Assembly (NCBI GenBank): GCA_944384285.1
Contig: CALWSX010000017.1
Coordinates: 1-7,254 of the forward strand
Source: an uncultured Lachnospiraceae bacterium
Lineage (GTDB): Bacteria; Bacillota; Clostridia; Lachnospirales; Anaerotignaceae
DNA length: 7,254 nt
Direction of reading: 5' to 3'
Numbering within the stretch: position 1 is the first letter of the stretch; each line of letters starts with the position of its first letter. The notes below the pieces were generated by a model. It had not been told where the DNA came from and did no database searches. It saw only the letters and a list, made by a program, of their open reading frames with translations. Both the position numbers and the translations under genes were made by a program. This document shows positions 1 to 6,318 of this stretch, piece by piece.

Positions 1-906
1 AAAACACCTATAGGTGAATTATCTTTTGATAAAAAATCAATTAATACAATTTTGAAAAATACATATATTAAAGTTTCTATAATAATAGAAAAAATAGAAA
101 ACACTGTTTTAGAAAATGTACCAGTTAAAGATAAAAATAATTGTGAAGTATATGATATTAAAATTGTAAGTGCAGGTAAAGAAATTAAAAAACTTGAAGA
201 TAAAATGATTATCACGTTAGATAATAACAGTGATAGTATAGAAGCTTATATACTTTCCAAAAATAATGAATTAAATAAAGTTTCTGATTTTACATTTGTT
301 GATGGAAAAATTAATTTATTTGTAAACGAGTGTGGAAGATACATTATGCAAAACATATTTACAAAAGAAATTAAAGAAATGTTTACAGATGTTAAACCTG
401 ATGACTGGTTTTATAATGCCGCAGAATTTGTTTTGATAAATAATATATTTGGTGAACTTACTACTACTGAGTTCAAGCCTTATGAAGATGCAAACAGAGG
501 ATTTTTTGTATATGCTCTTTATAACTTGATGGGTGAAAAACCTGAAAATTCTGAACTTATTTTTGAAGATATTAAAGAAGATTCGGTATATAAAGATGCT
601 TTAATTTGGGCTTACAATAACAAATATGTGTTTGGAAAAAGTGAAACAGAGTTTGACCCAGAAGGCAAAATAACAAGACAAGATGCAATTTCTATATTGT
701 ATAGAATAAGTAAACAAGAACCAAAAGAATTTGATATTACAACTTTTGATGATTATAAAGATGTATCAGATTATGCTATTGTACCTTTAAAATGGGCGCT
801 TGATAATAAAATAATTGTAGGTTCAACAGATAATAAACTTATGTCAACAAAGACTCTTAATAAGGCAGAACTTTCTATGATACTTCAAAATTACTGTCAA
901 CAGTAA
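1..906 (+). CDS. Cell-surface protein with three C-terminal SLH repeats (5' partial)
   Basis: The frame is open from base 1, so this is the last 301 residues of a larger protein whose start lies outside the window; a TTG at 52 is an internal codon, not a convincing start. Seen: a beta-rich stretch (about residues 18-120, containing VYDIKIVSAGKEI) followed by three SLH-like repeats beginning near residues 128 (FTDVKPDDWFY), 188 (FEDIKEDSVYKDAL) and 249 (FDDYKDVSDYA). Each repeat continues with the usual A...A...NN.. pattern and, in the first two, an F.P....R motif; the third is degenerate (no F.P, no R). Known: SLH triplets bind pyruvylated secondary cell-wall polymers and hold proteins on the surface of Gram-positive bacteria, and similar beta-rich modules often precede SLH triplets in clostridial surface proteins. 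Inferred: it is the wall-anchored first member of the operon with the barrel and DUF4430 genes, 21 bases upstream of the next start. Its missing N-terminus may carry ligand-binding domains, but that cannot be seen here. Confidence 0.88.
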   Translation, partial: KTPIGELSFDKKSINTILKNTYIKVSIIIEKIENTVLENVPVKDKNNCEVYDIKIVSAGKEIKKLEDKMIITLDNNSDSIEAYILSKNNELNKVSDFTFVDGKINLFVNECGRYIMQNIFTKEIKEMFTDVKPDDWFYNAAEFVLINNIFGELTTTEFKPYEDANRGFFVYALYNLMGEKPENSELIFEDIKEDSVYKDALIWAYNNKYVFGKSETEFDPEGKITRQDAISILYRISKQEPKEFDITTFDDYKDVSDYAIVPLKWALDNKIIVGSTDNKLMSTKTLNKAELSMILQNYCQQ

Positions 907-927
907 TAAAACAAGAGGTGTTTTTAT

Positions 928-1869
928 ATGAAATTATTTAATAAAAAAGTAAGTGTAATATTTATTTCTTTAATATTAATTTTTAATATTTCTGTTCAAG
1001 CTTTTGCATACACAGATTTACAAGTGAAAACAGCAACAACAGATATTTCAAATGTAATTCAAACTACTATTAAAAATCCTACTGTAAGTGATATTGGAGG
1101 AGAATGGGCTGTTTTAGCTGTATCAAAAACAGATACAGGTATTCCTAAAGAATATAAAGATAAGTATTTATCAAATTTAAAAACTACTTTAGTAAATAAT
1201 AAAGGGGTTCTCAGTTCTGTAAAATACACAGAATATGCAAGAGCGGCACTTACAGTGTCCGCTCTTGGGATTGATCCATCAAATGTGTATTCTTATGACT
1301 TAATTTCAAAACTAACAGATTATAATTCGGTTATAAAACAGGGGATAAATGGAGCAATTTGGGCTCTTATAGCTCTTGATGAATTTAAGTATAATGTTTC
1401 TGATACAAAAAAAGCAGAAATTGAATCTGTAAAACAGAAATATATAGATTATATATTATCACTTCAGCATTATGATGGAGGATTTTCTCTTTATCCTGAC
1501 AAAAAAATAAAATCTGATCCGGATATTACAGCAATGGTACTTCAAGCATTTTCAAAACATCAAGGAATTGTTAAAGTATCTATTTCTACAATAAGTGCTC
1601 TTAACTACTTATCAAGAACACAAAATTCTAACGGTTGTTTTTATAGCAATAATGTTGAAAATGCAGAAAGCTCTGCACAGGTTATAATGGCTCTTTTAAA
1701 ACTTAATATTCCTTTTTCTGACAAAAGATTTGTAAAAAATAATAATACCGTTGTTGATGGTCTTTTTAGATTTTATGTAAAAGGAAAAGGATTTAAACAT
1801 ACAACAAAAGATGCATCAGTAAGCCAAATGTCAACAGAGCAGGGATTTTTAGCATTAACATATTTATAA
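928..1869 (+). CDS. Secreted alpha/alpha-barrel protein, prenyltransferase/transcobalamin alpha-domain-like
   Basis: The protein has 313 residues, starting at an ATG with an AGAGGTG site seven bases upstream. Residues 1-27 form a signal peptide: KK, a hydrophobic core at about 8-23, then AFA before Y28. The rest is helical repeat sequence of the prenyltransferase/squalene-cyclase toroid type: YTEYARAALTVSALG (100-114), QGINGAIWALIALD (138-151), LSLQHYDGGFSL (177-188), DPDITAMVLQAF (197-208), LSRTQNSNGCF (228-238), SSAQVIMALLKL (248-259) and STEQGFLAL (302-310). The QxxDGGF-type turns and the DPDITAM and TEQ motifs are typical of clostridial secreted proteins of this class. There is no terpene-cyclase DxDD acid motif, so an enzyme role is unlikely. 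Known: the same fold forms the alpha domain of intrinsic factor and transcobalamin. Inferred: with the adjacent DUF4430 protein it forms a split ligand-binding module. No anchor is visible, so after export it is free or held by a partner. It ends abruptly after the last repeat, but a proper stop and a good ribosome site for the next gene follow. Confidence 0.85.
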   Translation: MKLFNKKVSVIFISLILIFNISVQAFAYTDLQVKTATTDISNVIQTTIKNPTVSDIGGEWAVLAVSKTDTGIPKEYKDKYLSNLKTTLVNNKGVLSSVKYTEYARAALTVSALGIDPSNVYSYDLISKLTDYNSVIKQGINGAIWALIALDEFKYNVSDTKKAEIESVKQKYIDYILSLQHYDGGFSLYPDKKIKSDPDITAMVLQAFSKHQGIVKVSISTISALNYLSRTQNSNGCFYSNNVENAESSAQVIMALLKLNIPFSDKRFVKNNNTVVDGLFRFYVKGKGFKHTTKDASVSQMSTEQGFLALTYL

Positions 1870-1886
1870 TTTAAAGGAGAATTAAA

Positions 1887-2651
1887 ATGAAATCAAAGAA
1901 GCCTTTAATTATTATAATTTGTGTTCTGGTTACAATTATTTTTGGAATAGGAGTTTACATAAATTCAGCTGATAATATATCAGTTGTTGTAATGACTCCA
2001 AACAAGACAGCAGAAACAGATAAAGGCGAAAATGAAAGCAAAGAAGATAAAGAAGAAACAAAACAAATAGAAGAATCAAACAACAAAGAAGAATCAAATA
2101 GTAAAGAAGAATTAAATAATAAAAAAGATACTGATAATACAGAAAAAAATCAAGAATCAGAAAAAACACAAAATACAGATAAAGTAACCAAGTCTGAAGA
2201 AAATAAAGAAACAAATGCTGAAACAAAACCAACTGATGATTTATCCTGTACTATATCAATAGAATGTACAGAGATACTTGATAATATGGAAGACCTGACA
2301 GAGGGAAAAGCAGATTTTATACCTGAAGACGGAATAATACTTACTGAAACAGAAGTTAATTTTGAAGATGGAGAATCTGTTTTTGATATTTTGTATAAAG
2401 TCGCAAGGGAAAATAAAATTCATTTAGAATTTGTAAATACGCCTGGATATAATTCAGCCTATATTGAAGGTATTTCAAATATTTATGAGTTTGACTGCGG
2501 TGCTCTTTCCGGTTGGACATATTATGTAAATGGAGAATTTATAAATGTTGGTTCAAGCAGTCATAAAGTTTCTGACGGAGATAAAATAGAATGGAAATAC
2601 ACATGTAGTTTAGGAGATAATTCATTTGATAGTGAACTTAATGAGGGGTAA
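1887..2651 (+). CDS. Membrane-anchored DUF4430 (transcobalamin-like C-terminal) domain protein
   Basis: The protein has 254 residues; the ATG follows AAAGGAGA by six bases. Residues 1-5 are basic and 6-27 hydrophobic, a signal anchor or uncleaved signal peptide. No lipobox is convincing, since the cysteine at 12 follows isoleucines. Residues about 38-118 are a low-complexity E/K/N/T/S linker with a short tandem repeat. Residues about 120-245 are the DUF4430 region: GESVFDIL (162-169), HLEFVNTPGYNSAYIEGI (179-196), CGALSGWTYYVNGEF (204-218) and DGDKIEWKYTC (230-240). SGWxYxVNG and DGDxIxWxYT are the landmarks of the family. Cysteines at 121, 127, 204 and 240 could pair outside the cell. Known: this domain is the C-terminal beta domain of intrinsic factor and transcobalamin, which closes over the bound corrinoid. 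Inferred: it is tethered to the outer face of the membrane and hands ligand from the barrel protein to the ECF importer encoded next. The corrinoid ligand itself is not proven by sequence. Confidence 0.87.
   Translation: MKSKKPLIIIICVLVTIIFGIGVYINSADNISVVVMTPNKTAETDKGENESKEDKEETKQIEESNNKEESNSKEELNNKKDTDNTEKNQESEKTQNTDKVTKSEENKETNAETKPTDDLSCTISIECTEILDNMEDLTEGKADFIPEDGIILTETEVNFEDGESVFDILYKVARENKIHLEFVNTPGYNSAYIEGISNIYEFDCGALSGWTYYVNGEFINVGSSSHKVSDGDKIEWKYTCSLGDNSFDSELNEG
2070..2141 (+). repeat. Degenerate 18-bp tandem repeat inside the DUF4430 protein linker
   Basis: Three clear 18-base units follow one another at 2070-2087, 2088-2105 and 2106-2123, with a weak fourth at 2124-2141. They encode EESNNK, EESNSK, EELNNK and KDTDNT (residues 62-85). 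The unit is a multiple of three, so copy-number changes would lengthen or shorten the flexible linker without breaking the frame. Unit boundaries are chosen by eye. Confidence 0.7.
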
Positions 2652-2657
2652 AGAAGA

Positions 2658-3542
2658 ATGTTTTTCAGGAGTTTAAATCCTTTTGTTATTTTTATTTATT
2701 TTATATCAGTTATTGTTTTTTCATCTGTTGTGATGCACCCTGTATGCCAGGCAATATCTCTTTTATCTTCTATCTCATTCCTGTTTTTTGTAAAAAATAA
2801 AAATATAAAAATAAGACAAATAACGTACCTATTTTTTGGTGCGTTATTTGTTGCGTTTATAAATCCTCTTTTTAATCATTCAGGTAATACAATTTTGTTT
2901 TATTTAAAAAGCGGAAATCCATTTACATTAGAATCAATAATTTTTGGTATTTCTGCATCAGTAATGCTTATTTGTGTACTTACTTGGTTTTTTTCATTTA
3001 ATGAATTAATTACATCTGAAAAGATTGTCTATATTTTTGGAAAAATAGTACCATCTGTTTCTCTTTTTATTTCTATGATATTGCGTTTTATACCAAAGCT
3101 AAAGGTTCAATTTAAAGAAATAGTTTTTTCTCAAAAATGTATTGGGAATTCTTTTTCAGATAAAAACTTCATAGGTAAAATTAGGCTTTTGTTTAATATA
3201 CTGTCTATACTTTTTACACAATCAATAGAAAATGCTGTAGAAACATCAAATTCTATGAAATCAAGGGGATATGGAACAGGTAAAAGAACGTCTTTTTCTA
3301 TGTTTTCATTTTGTAAAACAGATATAATTATATTAATATTAATGTTTATTTTAAACGGAATTATAATTTACGGTATTTATAAAAGGACAGTTTTTATATA
3401 CTATTTTCCAATCATACGAATGTCTGGATATAATTTTTTTAATATAATATTTTATATTTTTTATTTATTACTTTTTTTCTTACCTACTTTTATTGAAATA
3501 CTGGGAGAAATAAAATGGAAAAAATTACATTCAAGGGTTTAA
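2658..3542 (+). CDS. ecfT: ECF transporter transmembrane coupling subunit EcfT
   Basis: This 294-residue integral membrane protein is the T component of an energy-coupling factor importer. It links the two ATPases in the cytoplasm to the substrate-binding S component. Hydrophobic segments lie at about 8-25, 31-46, 55-72, 92-112, 125-143, 221-241 and 260-283. The cytoplasmic coupling helices lie between, at about 146-210: RFIPKLKVQFKEI (143-155), then QKCIG (159-163) where many family members have an ARG-type motif, and ENAVETSNSMKSRGYG (191-206) holding the second, canonical-like SRG motif. Known: these two short motifs dock into grooves of the EcfA ATPases. From memory, the QKCIG form occurs in clostridial relatives, so it is probably a subfamily trait rather than damage. 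The ATG is six bases after the DUF4430 stop, with a GAGGGG/AAGAAG purine stretch in front. The last 28 bases overlap the next gene, which suggests translational coupling. Confidence 0.93.
   Translation: MFFRSLNPFVIFIYFISVIVFSSVVMHPVCQAISLLSSISFLFFVKNKNIKIRQITYLFFGALFVAFINPLFNHSGNTILFYLKSGNPFTLESIIFGISASVMLICVLTWFFSFNELITSEKIVYIFGKIVPSVSLFISMILRFIPKLKVQFKEIVFSQKCIGNSFSDKNFIGKIRLLFNILSILFTQSIENAVETSNSMKSRGYGTGKRTSFSMFSFCKTDIIILILMFILNGIIIYGIYKRTVFIYYFPIIRMSGYNFFNIIFYIFYLLLFFLPTFIEILGEIKWKKLHSRV
3503..3508 (+). promoter_or_regulatory. Ribosome binding site of the EcfA-A-S gene, inside ecfT
   Basis: GGGAGA lies six bases before the ATG at 3515 and within the last codons of ecfT. The next gene therefore starts before ecfT stops (28-base overlap), a layout that favours coupled translation and fixed subunit ratios. 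The site supports 3515 as the true start, since it also places the start just ahead of the first ATPase strand. Confidence 0.75.
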
Positions 3543-5926
3543 ATTTTAAATACAATTTAAAAAAAGATATGGCTCTTAATGATATAAACATAACTATTTC
3601 AAAAGGTGAGTTTATAACTTTGTGTGGAAAGTCAGGAAGTGGAAAATCAACACTTTTAAAACATTTAAAATCTTCTCTTTCACCAAAAGGTGATTTATCG
3701 GGTGAAATATTAATAGATGGTGTAAATTTAGTTGATATACCGGAGAGGGTTCAGGCAAAAGAAATAGGTTTTGTATCCCAATCAGCGGAAAATCAGTTAG
3801 TCGCTGATAAGGTTTATCATGAGCTTGCATTTACACTTGAGAGCCTTTCTTATTCACAAGAAGAAATAAGAAACAGGGTTTCGGAAACAGCCTCTTTTTT
3901 TGGTATAAGTGAAATTATTTCCGAGGACATTTTTAAGCTTTCCGGAGGACAAAAACAAATTGTTACTCTTGCCTCTGTTATGATATTAAATCCTTCTTTT
4001 TTGATATTAGATGAGCCTACAAGTCAGCTTGATCCAATAGCAGCAGGGGAATTTTTTTCTGTATTAAAGAAAATAAACGAAGAACTTGGTACAACAATAA
4101 TTATTTCAGAACACAGACTTCTTGATATTATACCTCTTTCAAGCAGAGTTATTGTAATGGAAAATGGTAAGGTAATTGCAGACGGATTACCTAAAGATGT
4201 TGGAGAAAAGCTTTACGAAACAAAAAATGAAATGTTTTTGTCTATGCCTGTTCCTATAAGATTATATTATGGCTTAGGTAAAGATGAAAAAGAGTGCCCG
4301 GTAACCATAAAAGAGGGAAGAGAGTGGCTTAAAAATAAATCTTTTGATAATTATATTTTTCGCGAGAATAAGAAAACAGAAAATAATAATATAACAGTTT
4401 CTTTGAAGGAAGTTTTTTTCAGATATGAAAAAAATGGAGAAGACATAATTAAAAACCTTTCCTTAGATATATACAATAAAGAAATTTTTGCAATTTTAGG
4501 CGGAAATGGAACAGGTAAATCTACGACTTTATCTTTAATTGCAGGGGTTTTAAAACCGTATCATGGTAAAATTATTTATGATAGTGAAATAAAAGAAAGT
4601 GATGTAATTCTTCTTCCTCAAAACTGTCAGTCATTTTTCTTAAAAGACACAGTTTATGGAGAACTCACAAATACTCTTTTAAGTAAATATGGTCATATAG
4701 ATGTAAATAAAATTAACGAAACGCTTAAAATATTTGATCTTGAAAAATATATTAACACTCATCCTTATGATCTCTCTGGTGGAGAGCAGCAAAGACTTGG
4801 ACTTGCAAAAATTTTTCTCTTAAATCCAAAAATAATTTTACTTGATGAACCTACAAAAGGTATTGATGTACATTTTAAGAAAACTTTATATGAAATATTA
4901 AATTCACTTAGAGAAACAGGTGTTACTATAATAATAGTTTCTCATGATATAGAGTTTTGTGCCTCATACGCTGATAGATGTGCTATGTTTTTTAATGGCA
5001 GTGTATCTGCTGTAGAAGATAGCAGAGAATTCTTTAAAACAAAACTTTTTTATACAACTGTTGCAAATAAACTTTCAAAAGGTATTATAAATAATGTTGT
5101 TTTAATTGATGATATATTTTCTGCTTGCAAAAAAGATGAACAAAAATTTTATGAAAAAAAAGAAAAACCTGTTTTTAAAGTAGAACCTATAGAAACAAAA
5201 AAAGAAATAAAAATTCAAACTCCAAAAGTAAAACAAAAATATAATGTTTTATCTATACTAATGGTTTTAATAATAATCCCTCTTACAGTGTATTATGGTT
5301 TGAATTTTTTTGGAGAAAGAAAATATTATTTTATAAGTCTATTAATTGCACTTGAATCTCTTGTACTTTCAATTTTTAAATTTGAAAACAGAAAGACAAA
5401 ATCAGGAGAAATTGTTGTAATGGCTTTTATGTGTGCCATTGCGGTTATAAGCAGGGTTGTTTTTTATATGGTTCCGGGAGTAAAGCCTATAATAGCAATT
5501 ATAATAATAGGTGGTCTTTCTCTTGGAAAAGAAAATGGATTTATGATAGGCGTTTTTTCTGCTCTTGTTTCAAATATGATATTTGGACAAGGTTTTTGGA
5601 CACCTTATCAAATGTTTGCCTATGGAATAAGCGGATATATTTTTGGTGTTCTTTCTGAAAAAAATATCATTATAAAAAACAGGGTTTTGCTTTCTCTTTC
5701 AGGCGCCTTTGTATCATTTTTTGTATGCGGAGTTTTGCTTGATATATCATCGGCATTAACTTGGCAACCTAATATAAATGTGCATCAATTTATACCATAT
5801 ATTGTAATGGGAATACCTTTTAATCTTATTCTTTCTATTTCGACATTTGTTTTTTTATATATTTTATCAAACCCAATGTTAAAAAAACTTGAAAGAATTA
5901 AGGAGAAATTTGATATCCTAACATAA
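3515..5926 (+). CDS. ECF transporter fusion: two EcfA-type ATPases plus S component in one chain
   Basis: The 803-residue chain has three modules. ATPase 1 (about 1-235): Walker A GKSGSGKST (38-46), Q-loop Q89, signature LSGGQ (142-146), Walker B LILDEP (163-168) and switch H200. ATPase 2 (about 293-515): Walker A GGNGTGKST (329-337), Q-loop Q369, signature LSGGE (420-424), Walker B ILLDEP (441-446) and switch H477. Both sites look catalytically complete. After a charged linker (about 535-576) comes a membrane module, 577-787. It has two extra N-terminal helices (about 577-597 and 604-621) and an S-component-like core from about 631, with VPGVKPIIAIIIIGGLSLG (653-671) and FGQGFWTPYQMFAYG (690-704). 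Known: EcfA, EcfA' and EcfT form the ECF motor, and S components bind the vitamin. The VKP...FGQGxWTPxQM pattern resembles S components I associate with cobalamin uptake (CbrT-like), from memory only. Inferred: with EcfT this chain makes a complete dedicated importer for the ligand captured by the upstream surface proteins. The substrate remains uncertain. Confidence 0.92.
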   Translation: MEKITFKGLNFKYNLKKDMALNDINITISKGEFITLCGKSGSGKSTLLKHLKSSLSPKGDLSGEILIDGVNLVDIPERVQAKEIGFVSQSAENQLVADKVYHELAFTLESLSYSQEEIRNRVSETASFFGISEIISEDIFKLSGGQKQIVTLASVMILNPSFLILDEPTSQLDPIAAGEFFSVLKKINEELGTTIIISEHRLLDIIPLSSRVIVMENGKVIADGLPKDVGEKLYETKNEMFLSMPVPIRLYYGLGKDEKECPVTIKEGREWLKNKSFDNYIFRENKKTENNNITVSLKEVFFRYEKNGEDIIKNLSLDIYNKEIFAILGGNGTGKSTTLSLIAGVLKPYHGKIIYDSEIKESDVILLPQNCQSFFLKDTVYGELTNTLLSKYGHIDVNKINETLKIFDLEKYINTHPYDLSGGEQQRLGLAKIFLLNPKIILLDEPTKGIDVHFKKTLYEILNSLRETGVTIIIVSHDIEFCASYADRCAMFFNGSVSAVEDSREFFKTKLFYTTVANKLSKGIINNVVLIDDIFSACKKDEQKFYEKKEKPVFKVEPIETKKEIKIQTPKVKQKYNVLSILMVLIIIPLTVYYGLNFFGERKYYFISLLIALESLVLSIFKFENRKTKSGEIVVMAFMCAIAVISRVVFYMVPGVKPIIAIIIIGGLSLGKENGFMIGVFSALVSNMIFGQGFWTPYQMFAYGISGYIFGVLSEKNIIIKNRVLLSLSGAFVSFFVCGVLLDISSALTWQPNINVHQFIPYIVMGIPFNLILSISTFVFLYILSNPMLKKLERIKEKFDILT

Positions 5927-5944
5927 TTTTTTGAAAAATTTCAG

Positions 5945-5966
5945 TATTTATTTAGCTTAATAAATA
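5945..5966 (+). other. Short A/T-only inverted repeat before the DUF4177 ribosome site
   Basis: TATTTATT (5945-5952) and AATAAATA (5959-5966) are perfectly complementary around a six-base loop. The stem is all A/T and no T-run follows, so it is not a terminator. Its right arm touches the strong Shine-Dalgarno site, so it could mildly mask it, or it may be chance in A+T-rich DNA. Confidence 0.3.
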
Positions 5967-5973
5967 AGGAGGG
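5966..5973 (+). promoter_or_regulatory. Strong Shine-Dalgarno site of the DUF4177 gene
   Basis: AAGGAGGG, near-perfect for pairing with the 16S rRNA tail, sits six bases before the ATG at 5980. It fixes the start of a gene too short and too broken to be found by length alone, and shows that this was, or still is, a well translated gene. Confidence 0.8.
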
Positions 5974-5979
5974 CTTAAA

Positions 5980-6163
5980 ATGAAAAAGTATGAATATGTG
6001 ACTGTACATATAGCCAATTTTTGGTGCAAAATCAGAAGAACATAGAGATATAATAGATGATTATGCAAGAAGAGGATATCGATATGTAGGTTTTATTCCT
6101 GTTAATATGAATGACTATGGGAAAATTAAAGATATGGATTTAATTTTTGAAATGGATTGTTAA
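5980..6163 (+). pseudogene. Small DUF4177-type protein, frameshifted in a T-run
   Basis: From the ATG the frame reads MKKYEYVTVHIANF, then W-C-K-I-R-R-T and a TAG at 6043. In the +1 frame from 6023 the coding sense resumes as GAKSEEHRDII, GYRYVGFIPVN and DYGKIKDMDLIFEMDC, ending at TAA 6161-6163. Joined, the product is about 60 residues, the usual size of DUF4177 proteins, whose function is unknown. The break is at the run of five T at 6018-6022: four T (one base fewer) or seven T (two more) would restore the frame. Relatives, as I recall them, have F-F-G-A or F-I-G-A here, which favours loss of two bases. No start codon of the usual kind opens the second frame, because a TAG at 6011-6013 blocks it. 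It may be a true pseudogene, a homopolymer sequencing error, or less likely a recoding site. It lies 53 bases after the transporter gene and just before a terminator. Confidence 0.78.
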
Positions 6164-6173
6164 TTCTAAATGT

Positions 6174-6222
6174 AAAAAGCTTCCTTAATAAAAAAGGGGG
6201 AGCTTTTTGTTTAATTTTTTAT
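6174..6222 (+). terminator. Intrinsic terminator after the DUF4177 gene
   Basis: An 11-pair stem joins AAAAAGCTTCC (6174-6184) to GGGGAGCTTTTT (6197-6208) with one T-G wobble, leaving a loop of about 13 bases. A T-rich tail runs from 6204 to about 6222. It closes the DUF4177 unit and probably the whole upstream operon, because no terminator is seen between 5926 and 5980. Confidence 0.85.
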
Positions 6223-6249
6223 AAGAATTTTGTAGATAAAAGAAATTTA

Positions 6250-6277
6250 TTGTTGTATTATTTTAAATTTTTATATA
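6250..6277 (+). promoter_or_regulatory. Weak candidate sigma-A promoter for the ClC gene
   Basis: TTGTTG (6250-6255) and TATATA (6272-6277) are spaced by 16 bases, about 40 bases before the ATG at 6319. The position fits, since a terminator precedes and a new gene follows. But the stretch is almost pure A/T and such matches arise by chance. The rest of 6223-6318 shows no RNA gene or riboswitch that I recognise. Confidence 0.25.
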
Positions 6278-6318
6278 TCATAAAATAAGCATTTAATTAA
6301 ATTTTTGGGGTGTAATAT

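Noticed and set aside
52..54. TTG as start codon of the SLH gene
   Set aside because: The frame is open back to base 1 and no ribosome site precedes it, so the gene is simply cut by the window edge.
907..927. Search for a cobalamin riboswitch or promoter between the SLH and barrel genes
   Set aside because: The gap is only 21 bases and holds just the ribosome site; any riboswitch would be upstream of the window.
1936..2232. Open reading frame on the minus strand opposite the DUF4430 gene
   Set aside because: It is the complement of the A-rich linker codons, giving only a Leu/Tyr/Phe-rich low-complexity string, and it lies inside a well-supported gene.
3612..3830. Minus-strand open frame inside the first ATPase
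   Set aside because: It overlaps conserved Walker A and Q-loop codons of the real gene and has no recognisable domain.
5431..5658. Second plus-strand frame inside the S component
   Set aside because: It is a shifted reading of the conserved S-component core; the sequence is Cys/Trp-rich and unlike a protein.
5925..5940. A/T palindrome directly after the transporter stop as a terminator
   Set aside because: The AATTTTTTGAAAAATT palindrome has no GC pairs and almost no loop, so a stable terminator hairpin is unlikely.
6209..6318. Fluoride riboswitch ahead of the ClC gene
   Set aside because: The stretch is nearly all A/T, with no G/C-containing stems resembling the crcB-type riboswitch.
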